64,000 bases of DNA from Amycolatopsis thermoflava N1165 (GTDB lineage Bacteria > Actinomycetota > Actinomycetes > Mycobacteriales > Pseudonocardiaceae): NCBI RefSeq assembly GCF_000473265.1, contig NZ_KI421511.1, positions 5,314,360 to 5,378,359 of the forward strand. Direction: 5' to 3'. Both the position numbers and the translations under genes were made by a program. Position 1 is the stretch's first letter; every line of letters begins with the position of its first letter. Below are positions 58,714 through 64,000 of the stretch, piece by piece. The notes beneath the pieces are model-generated. The model searched no databases and had not been told where the DNA came from. It saw only the letters and a list, made by a program, of their open reading frames with translations.

Positions 58714-59712
58714 GTGGACGAGCACCGGTGGACGGCGCGCGAGCTGGAAGTCATCTCCGGGCTCCGCGGGCTCGGTCGCGCCGTCGAACCGGACGACGAC
58801 ACGAAGGCGCGGATCCGCGCCGAGATTTCGCGGAAGCTGGAGGCGGAACCCAGCAGGCGGCGCCGCGCGCTGGCGACCGTCCTCGCCGCCGCGGCCGCGC
58901 TGATCGTCTTCGTCGGCGGGGTCGGCCTGCTGCTCTCCCGCGGCTCGCTGCCCGGCGACCCGCTCTACGGCATGAAGCTGGCGAGCGAGGACGCCGAGCT
59001 GCAGCTCACCTTCGACGAGGCCGCGCGCGGGTCCAAGCACCTGCAGTTCGCGTCGAACCGGCTGGACGAACTCGCCGCGATGCCGTCGGCGGACACCAGC
59101 GCTTTTCTGACAACGTTGTCGGCATTCGCCGCGGAGGCGACGGCCGGGGCGGCGCAGCTCACGGTGCTCGGCGTGCAGGGCGACACGGCCCGGCTGGACC
59201 AGCTGCGGACTTGGGCGAGCGAGCAGGCGGGCAAACTCGCCGCCCTCGACGTGCCGGACGGCGCCCGCAACGGGTTCACGCAGGCCGGGACGCTGCTCAA
59301 CCGCATCGACGCGCGGGCGGCGGCACTGACCGGGCGGCTGTCCTGCTACCGCATCACCACCGGCGAGGCGGACGACCTGGGCGCGGTCCCGGCGACCGGC
59401 GAGTGCACCGTGCCGCCGGACGCGCTGCTCGGCATCCCCTCGGGCGCGCCGCTGCCGCCGGTGAGCACGGTGTCCCCGCCGCCGGTGGAGATCGCCACCA
59501 CGCCGACCGCCCCCGGCAGCAGCACGCCAGTCGTGCCCAGCGCGACCGGCCCGCTCCCACCGTCGAGCACCGGATCGACGCCGACGGTTCTGCCGCCGCC
59601 GATCAGCGCGCCGACCAGCACCCGGCTGCCCACCCCGTCGACCACGACGCCACCACCACTGATCTCGATCCCGCCGCTGATCCCCGGCCTGCCGGGGCTC
59701 GGCATCGGCTAG
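58714..59712 (+). CDS. RsbN-like DUF5667 membrane protein, probable anti-sigma factor
   Basis: A 332-residue single-pass protein. Residues 1-50 are cytoplasmic and could bind BldN; one helix (about 50-72) is followed by a DUF5667-type region (SLPGDPLYGMKLASEDAELQ). The last about 95 residues are Pro, Thr and Ser-rich with PPPxx repeats, likely exposed in the envelope. In Streptomyces RsbN follows bldN and restrains it. Here the pair is 39 bases apart. The stop overlaps the convergent exporter gene. Confidence 0.82.
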   Translation: MDEHRWTARELEVISGLRGLGRAVEPDDDTKARIRAEISRKLEAEPSRRRRALATVLAAAAALIVFVGGVGLLLSRGSLPGDPLYGMKLASEDAELQLTFDEAARGSKHLQFASNRLDELAAMPSADTSAFLTTLSAFAAEATAGAAQLTVLGVQGDTARLDQLRTWASEQAGKLAALDVPDGARNGFTQAGTLLNRIDARAAALTGRLSCYRITTGEADDLGAVPATGECTVPPDALLGIPSGAPLPPVSTVSPPPVEIATTPTAPGSSTPVVPSATGPLPPSSTGSTPTVLPPPISAPTSTRLPTPSTTTPPPLISIPPLIPGLPGLGIG

Positions 59713-60023
59713 TGCAGGACCTTCAGGCCGACGACGCCCGCGACGATCAGCCCGAGGCACACCAGGCGGGCCGTGGTGGCCGGTTCGCCGAGCGCGACCA
59801 TGCCGTACACGGCGGTGCCGATCGCGCCGATGCCCACCCACACGGCGTACCCGGTGCCGATCGGGATCGACCGCATCGCGCACGAGAGCCCGGCCATGCT
59901 CGCGACCAGCGCGACGACGAACAAGACGCTCGGACCGACCCTGGTGAAGCCGCGCGCCGCGTTCAGCGCCGCGGCCCAGACGGTTTCCAGGATTCCGGAC
60001 AGGATGAGCACGATCCACGCCAC
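59709..60023 (-). CDS. gdx: SMR-family guanidinium exporter Gdx (SugE type)
   Basis: A 104-residue four-helix transporter. GILETVWAAALNAARGFTR with Glu13 in helix one, and GTGYAVWVGIGAIG in helix three, are Gdx/SugE hallmarks rather than EmrE. It exports guanidinium in exchange for protons. GTG at 60023 is preceded by GGAGG. The guanidine-III riboswitch upstream supports the substrate. Confidence 0.93.
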   Translation of the reverse strand: MAWIVLILSGILETVWAAALNAARGFTRVGPSVLFVVALVASMAGLSCAMRSIPIGTGYAVWVGIGAIGTAVYGMVALGEPATTARLVCLGLIVAGVVGLKVLH

Positions 60024-60047
60024 GACGAGAAACCTCCGAACGAAAAC

Positions 60048-60065
60048 CGACGTCCTCCCACGTCG
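60048..60065 (-). terminator. Hairpin competing with the riboswitch stem
   Basis: On the minus strand CGACGT-GGGAGG-ACGTCG forms a 6-bp stem followed by GTTTTCG. Its 5' arm uses bases that also form the 3' arm of riboswitch stem P1, so the two cannot coexist. It may stop transcription when guanidine is absent. Confidence 0.5.
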
Positions 60066-60097
60066 TCTTGTCCTGCCGGGTACGACGGCTCGTCCGG
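60061..60097 (-). ncRNA. Guanidine-III (ykkC-III) riboswitch
   Basis: The minus strand reads CCGGACGAG, CCGTCGTA, CCCGG, CAGGACAAGAC, GACG. This closely matches known guanidine-III aptamers such as that of Thermobifida fusca, including the CCGG/CCGG pairing and the CGTCGT/ACGACG stem of the pseudoknot. It ends about 38 bases before gdx, a guanidinium exporter, as expected for an ON switch. Confidence 0.92.
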
Positions 60098-60121
60098 GGT
60101 GGCGCGCCACCGGCGCCGAGG

Positions 60122-62122
60122 CTACCCCGGCCCGCCCCGCTGGGCGCGGAACACCACGAACAGCAGCCGCAGCCCCAGCAGCGCGCTGACCACCAGCAGG
60201 TTGTAGCCGAACAGCTGGTTCAGCGTCAGCTCGGGCAGCACCCGCGGCCCACCGGTCCCGGCGAGCAGCAGCACCGCCATCAGGCCGGTCGCGGCGCCGG
60301 TCAGGGCCAGCAGCACCTCGTGCAGCATGCCGAAGACCACCGCGCGGTCACGTTCGTCGGCGAAGGTGCGGACGTTCACGGTCAGCCTGCCCTGCTCCAG
60401 CGCCGACGTCAGCCGGTCCACGCGGCGGGGCAGGCGGCGCAGCACCGGCAGCAAGGCGAGCAGCTCGTCGGTCGCCGCGCCGCGCAGGGACTCCGGCCGC
60501 AGCCGCTCCCCCACCACGGACCCGGCGAACTTCCGGGACTCGCCGAGGATGTCGAACCCCGGCGACAGCAGCGCGAGCGTGCCCTCCACCGTCGCCAGCG
60601 CGCGGAACACCGCCGCGATGGCGGGCGGGATCGACAGCCGGAACTCCGCGATGATCCGGAACAGGTCGGTGAACATGTCCACGTCCGGCGACCGCCCGTG
60701 CGACAGGTGCTTGGCCATCAGCGCGCCCAGCGCCCGCTCCAGGCGCTGCTCGTCGATCTCGTCCGGCCGGTCCACGATCTCCAGCAGCCCGTCCCGCAGC
60801 CCCTCCGGATCGCCGCGGTCGACGGCGGCGAACAGGTTCGCCAGCCCGCCGCGCAGGGACGAGTCGAGCCGGCCCACCGATCCGAAGTCGAGGAGCCCGA
60901 GATTGCCGTCGGCGAGCAGCAGGACGTTGCCAGGGTGCGGATCGGCGTGGAAGACGCCGTGCAGCAGGACCTGACGCAGCAGCGAGTCGAGCAGGCCGCG
61001 GGCCAGCACCGCGCGCCGCTCGGCCGGGATGTCGCCGATGCCCTCCCGCACCGGCACGCCGTCCAGCCGCCGCATGACCAGCACGCGCTCGCCGGACAGC
61101 TTGGCGTGCACCGCGGGCAGCGCGAGGCCCGAGCCGTTCTCCGCGGCGGCGACCGCGGTGAGGTTGCGGGCCTCGACCCGGAAGTCCAGCTCCTCGGTCA
61201 GCGCGGCGCGGAACCCCTCGGCGAGGTCGAGGACGCCGAGCGACCGGGCCCAGGCCGCGCGCAGCTGCAACGAGCGCGCGACGCGGAAGACGATGTCCAG
61301 GTCGCGCTCCACGATGCGGTCGATGCCCGGCCGACGCACCTTGACGACGACGTCCTCGCCGCTGTGCAGCCGGGCCCGGTAGACCTGGGCGATCGACGCG
61401 GCGCCGAGCGGTTCGGGGTCGAACTCGGCGAACACCTCGGCGCGCGGGCGGCCCAGCTCGGCCTCCAGCTCGCGCTCGACGTCGGCGAACGGTACCGGCG
61501 CGACGCGGTCCTGCAGCAGGCTCAGCTCGTCGACGAACACCTGCGGCAGCACGTCCGGCCGGGTCGACAGGACCTGGCCGAGCTTGACGAACGTCGCGCC
61601 GCCGTCCTCCAGCGCCCGCCGCAGCGAGCGGGCCAGGGTGGCGTGCCTGCCGGAGTCGGTGACGCGACGGCCGGTGAGGTACGGCCCGATGCCGTGCTTC
61701 ACCGCGATCCGCATGATCTGCGAGTACCGGCGGGTCCGGGCGAACCGCGCGCGCAGCGACCGGAGACGGCCCAGCAGCCCGAGCCCGCCGCCGCTGGGAA
61801 CCGCCATCTCGGCGAGGAACAGGAAGATCAGGGTCGCCAGGAACGCGCACCCCGCGAGCGGGATGAGGAAACCCAGGTACACGGGGTCGGAGGCGCGGGT
61901 GAGGGGCGCGATCCGGACGGCGAGGCCCCCGGCGACGGCCCACCCGGCGGCCGCGCCGAGCAGCGCCCGCAACGCCCCGATCCGTACACCGAGCACCCGG
62001 CGCGAAGCGACCACGAGCGGCCACAGCATCAGGACGTAGACGGGCACGCTGAGCAGCCCGAGTAGTGCGGTCGACAAGGTGATTTCCCCCGGTGCGCGGT
62101 CAGTGCCCCGATCGAAGCACAT
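60122..62122 (-). CDS. UbiB/ABC1-family atypical kinase
   Basis: A 666-residue protein. Two N-terminal helices, then the ABC1 core: FVKLGQVLSTRPDVLP (KxGQ), ASIAQVYRARL, VVVKVRRPG, HADPHPGNVLLL and LLDFGSVGRLD. Two C-terminal helices (about 590-655) anchor it. Family members act as ATPases supporting quinone synthesis, fitting the menaquinone context by inference. ATG 62122 is the longest start; a TTG at 62077 has a better ribosome site. Confidence 0.9.
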   Translation of the reverse strand: MCFDRGTDRAPGEITLSTALLGLLSVPVYVLMLWPLVVASRRVLGVRIGALRALLGAAAGWAVAGGLAVRIAPLTRASDPVYLGFLIPLAGCAFLATLIFLFLAEMAVPSGGGLGLLGRLRSLRARFARTRRYSQIMRIAVKHGIGPYLTGRRVTDSGRHATLARSLRRALEDGGATFVKLGQVLSTRPDVLPQVFVDELSLLQDRVAPVPFADVERELEAELGRPRAEVFAEFDPEPLGAASIAQVYRARLHSGEDVVVKVRRPGIDRIVERDLDIVFRVARSLQLRAAWARSLGVLDLAEGFRAALTEELDFRVEARNLTAVAAAENGSGLALPAVHAKLSGERVLVMRRLDGVPVREGIGDIPAERRAVLARGLLDSLLRQVLLHGVFHADPHPGNVLLLADGNLGLLDFGSVGRLDSSLRGGLANLFAAVDRGDPEGLRDGLLEIVDRPDEIDEQRLERALGALMAKHLSHGRSPDVDMFTDLFRIIAEFRLSIPPAIAAVFRALATVEGTLALLSPGFDILGESRKFAGSVVGERLRPESLRGAATDELLALLPVLRRLPRRVDRLTSALEQGRLTVNVRTFADERDRAVVFGMLHEVLLALTGAATGLMAVLLLAGTGGPRVLPELTLNQLFGYNLLVVSALLGLRLLFVVFRAQRGGPG

Positions 62123-62204
62123 CGGTGTCCGTTCCGGAGGGATCGCCTGATCCGGATCCGTGACGTCCTCGCTACGCTGACCCCAGGGACGAGCGCAGGA
62201 GGCG

Positions 62205-63095
62205 GTGTGCGTGTGGCGCAGCAGGGGTGACGGCCCGGAACGCGAGCGGCTCGCCGAGATGGCCGGCGAGGCGTCGGCCGACGCCGCCGTGGCCATGGAG
62301 TCCCAGCTCGACGTGCCGCCGGCCCCGCCGGACCTGACCGCGGCCGCGTTCTTCGACGTCGACAACACGATGATGATGGGCGCGTCGATCTTCCACTTCG
62401 CCCGCGGTCTCGCCGCGCGCAAGTACTTCACCACCTCCGACCTGGCCGGGTTCGCGTGGCAGCAGATCAAGTTCCGGGTCGGCGGGCGCGAGTCGCACAG
62501 CGGCGTGCAGTCCAGCCGGGAGCAGGCGCTGTCGTTCGTCGCGGGCAAGACGGTCGCCGAGATGAACCAGGTCGGCGAAGAGATCTACGACGAGCTGATG
62601 GCCGACAAGATCTGGTCGGGCACGCGCGCGCTGGCCGAAATGCACCTCAACGCGGGCCAGCGGGTGTGGCTGGTGACGGCGACGCCGGTCGAACTCGCGG
62701 CGATCATCTCCCGGCGGCTCGGGCTGACCGGCGCCCTGGGCACGGTGGCGGAGCACGTGGACGGCGTCTACACCGGTCGCCTGGTGGGCGATCTGCTGCA
62801 CGGCCGGGCGAAGGCGCACGCGGTGCGGGCGCTGGCCGCGCGGGAGGGCCTGAACCTGCGGCGCTGCACGGCGTACTCGGACTCGTCGAACGACATCCCG
62901 ATGCTGTCCGTGTGCGGCACGGCGGTGGCGGTCAACCCGGACGCCGGCCTGCGCGAGGTGGCGCGCGCCCGTGGCTGGGAGATCCGCGACTTCCGGACCG
63001 GCCGGAAGGCCGCGAAGATCGGGGTGCCGTCGGTGCTGGGCGCGGGCGCGCTGGCCGGCGCCGTGGCAGCCGGAATGGCCTACCGCCGCCGCTGA
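62205..63095 (+). CDS. HAD-IB family phosphatase (SerB1-like)
   Basis: A 296-residue HAD-superfamily hydrolase. The nucleophile motif is [11 protein letters not shown], motif [10 protein letters not shown], and motif [15 protein letters not shown]-terminal hydrophobic stretch ([17 protein letters not shown]) may anchor it. It resembles mycobacterial SerB1 (Rv0505c), next to a conserved acyltransferase. GTG 62205 or 62211 are possible; the latter has better spacing from GGAGG. The substrate is uncertain. Confidence 0.88.
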   Translation: MCVWRSRGDGPERERLAEMAGEASADAAVAMESQLDVPPAPPDLTAAAFFDVDNTMMMGASIFHFARGLAARKYFTTSDLAGFAWQQIKFRVGGRESHSGVQSSREQALSFVAGKTVAEMNQVGEEIYDELMADKIWSGTRALAEMHLNAGQRVWLVTATPVELAAIISRRLGLTGALGTVAEHVDGVYTGRLVGDLLHGRAKAHAVRALAAREGLNLRRCTAYSDSSNDIPMLSVCGTAVAVNPDAGLREVARARGWEIRDFRTGRKAAKIGVPSVLGAGALAGAVAAGMAYRRR

Positions 63096-63149
63096 GCCCA
63101 GCCCCCGCGCCCACCGCTGCGGTGGCTCGCCGAAGCGGGCGCGCCGGAC

Positions 63150-63281
63150 CTACGGCCGTCGCTGCGGTCGCCGGTTTCGCGTCGACTCACCGGCTGGGAT
63201 GCCGGTGACCAGGTTCGCCAGCTTCAGCACCTCGCCGACGGTACGGCCCACCACGTACCCGATCCGCTTGATCAACCCCAT
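63150..63281 (-). CDS. Small basic ORF (43 residues)
   Basis: Begins MGLIKRIGYVVGRTVGEVLK and ends in a basic tail. The N-terminal 28 residues could form an amphipathic or membrane-associated helix. It follows the acyltransferase by 24 bases on the same strand. No family recognised and no strong ribosome site. Confidence 0.4.
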   Translation of the reverse strand: MGLIKRIGYVVGRTVGEVLKLANLVTGIPAGESTRNRRPQRRP

Positions 63282-63305
63282 GCCACCAGGATGGCACGGA
63301 GCCGG

Positions 63306-64000
63306 TCAGTCCTTGAACGCGCTCCGCCGGTGCGCCAGCCTCCGGTACAGCGTCGTCTGGATGGACTCGCGCACCTGGTCGGTCAGCGAGAACACCAGCA
63401 TCGGGTCGTCGAGGTCCTCGTCGGCGAAACCGTCGGTCCGGATGGGCTCCCCGAACTCGATGTGCCACTTCGTCGGCAACGGGATCGCGCCCAGCGGCCC
63501 GAGCAGCGGGAAGAACGGCGTCACCGGGAAGTACGGCAGCCCGAGCAGGCGGGCCAGCGGCTTCAGGTCGCCGATCTTCGGGTAGATCTCCTCGGCGCCG
63601 ACGATCGAGCACGGGATGATCGGCACCCGCGTCCGCAGCGCCGCCGACACGAACCCGCCGCGCCCGAACCGCTGCAGCCGGTACCGCGCCGAGAACGGCT
63701 TGCCGATGCCCTTGTAGCCCTCCGGCCACACGCCGACCAGCTCACCGGAGCACAGCAGCCGCTCGGCGTCGGCCGTGCACGCCAGCGTCTGGCCGGTCTT
63801 GCGCGCCAGCGCCCCGAGCAGCGGCGTCTGGAACACCAGGTCCGCGCCGAGCATGCGCAGGTGCCGGTGCCCCGGCGTCTCGTCGTGCACGGCGACCGCC
63901 GTCATCACCGCGTCCAGCGGCACCGTGCCGGAGTGGTTGCACACGATGAGCGCGCCACCGTCGGCGGGCAGGTTCTCCGCGCCGTGCGTGGTCACCCGGA
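63306..64000 (-). CDS. Lysophospholipid acyltransferase-family protein (partial)
   Basis: About 230 residues are visible and the gene continues beyond the window. The acyltransferase motif NHSGTVPLDAVM (NHx4D) is near the visible start, with GVWPEGYKGIGKPF and VPIIPCSIVGAEEIYP later. It resembles mycobacterial Rv0502, which also neighbours the SerB1-like gene. Likely a membrane glycerolipid acyltransferase. GTG at 63995 is probably internal, since family members are longer. Confidence 0.88.
   Translation of the reverse strand, partial: RVTTHGAENLPADGGALIVCNHSGTVPLDAVMTAVAVHDETPGHRHLRMLGADLVFQTPLLGALARKTGQTLACTADAERLLCSGELVGVWPEGYKGIGKPFSARYRLQRFGRGGFVSAALRTRVPIIPCSIVGAEEIYPKIGDLKPLARLLGLPYFPVTPFFPLLGPLGAIPLPTKWHIEFGEPIRTDGFADEDLDDPMLVFSLTDQVRESIQTTLYRRLAHRRSAFKD

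Overview
The window is very GC-rich, with few and short gaps between genes, many GTG starts and many ATGA or GTGA start/stop overlaps. It carries actinobacterial markers: BldC, BldN with an RsbN-like partner, MenJ, MgtA, Rex-hemACD, DUF4229 and DUF3592 proteins. The gene content and order resemble the Mycobacterium tuberculosis Rv0502-Rv0562 region (acyltransferase, SerB1-like, hemACDB, hemL, resA/ccdA/resB/ccsB, men genes, mgtA, menG, menJ, polyprenyl synthase). A Pseudonocardiaceae member, probably Amycolatopsis-like, fits best. I see no mobile element, CRISPR array, rRNA or tRNA; this is chromosomal core DNA.

Layout: (1) 1-6.3 kb: korAB end, a repeat-rich membrane-anchored protein, a long-chain polyprenyl diphosphate synthase, an MFS exporter and a small Cys/His protein. 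(2) 6.3-22.2 kb: a complete 14-gene nuo (complex I) operon on the minus strand, with two small coupled ORFs between nuoI and nuoJ and a single-base frame disruption at the end of nuoK. (3) 22.2-36.8 kb: two perfect Rex-type palindromes and an iron-box-like site upstream of nuoA, a desaturase, then the menaquinone genes menJ, menG, menD, menB, menE and menA, interspersed with two GT4 glycosyltransferases, an IMPase-family phosphatase, an M1 peptidase and small proteins. (4) 36.8-49.5 kb: a large intergenic hairpin, a cysteine synthase-family enzyme, an Lrp regulator, bldC, a ParA-like ATPase, the cytochrome c maturation set ccsB/resB/ccdA/resA, hemL, small membrane proteins and hemB. (5) 49.5-57.9 kb: a three-copy tandem repeat, then hemD, hemC, hemA and rex (minus strand) with a Rex-type site in the rex promoter, a molybdopterin oxidoreductase, a glutaredoxin and an acyl-CoA ligase. 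(6) 57.9-64 kb: bldN-rsbN, a guanidine exporter behind a guanidine-III riboswitch, a UbiB-family kinase, a HAD phosphatase and an acyltransferase that runs off the window.

Functionally this is a respiratory-chain region. It holds complex I, menaquinone synthesis from the isoprenoid tail to methylation and tail reduction, heme synthesis from glutamyl-tRNA to uroporphyrinogen III, and cytochrome c assembly. The redox repressor Rex is encoded here, and predicted operators lie in front of both nuo and rex-hemACD, which suggests that NADH/NAD+ state controls both. Less expected signals are a short hairpin element present three times next to the starts of nuoL, menG and menJ, the nuoK frame disruption, the coupled mini-ORFs, the tandem terminator array after hemD, and the riboswitch with a competing hairpin.
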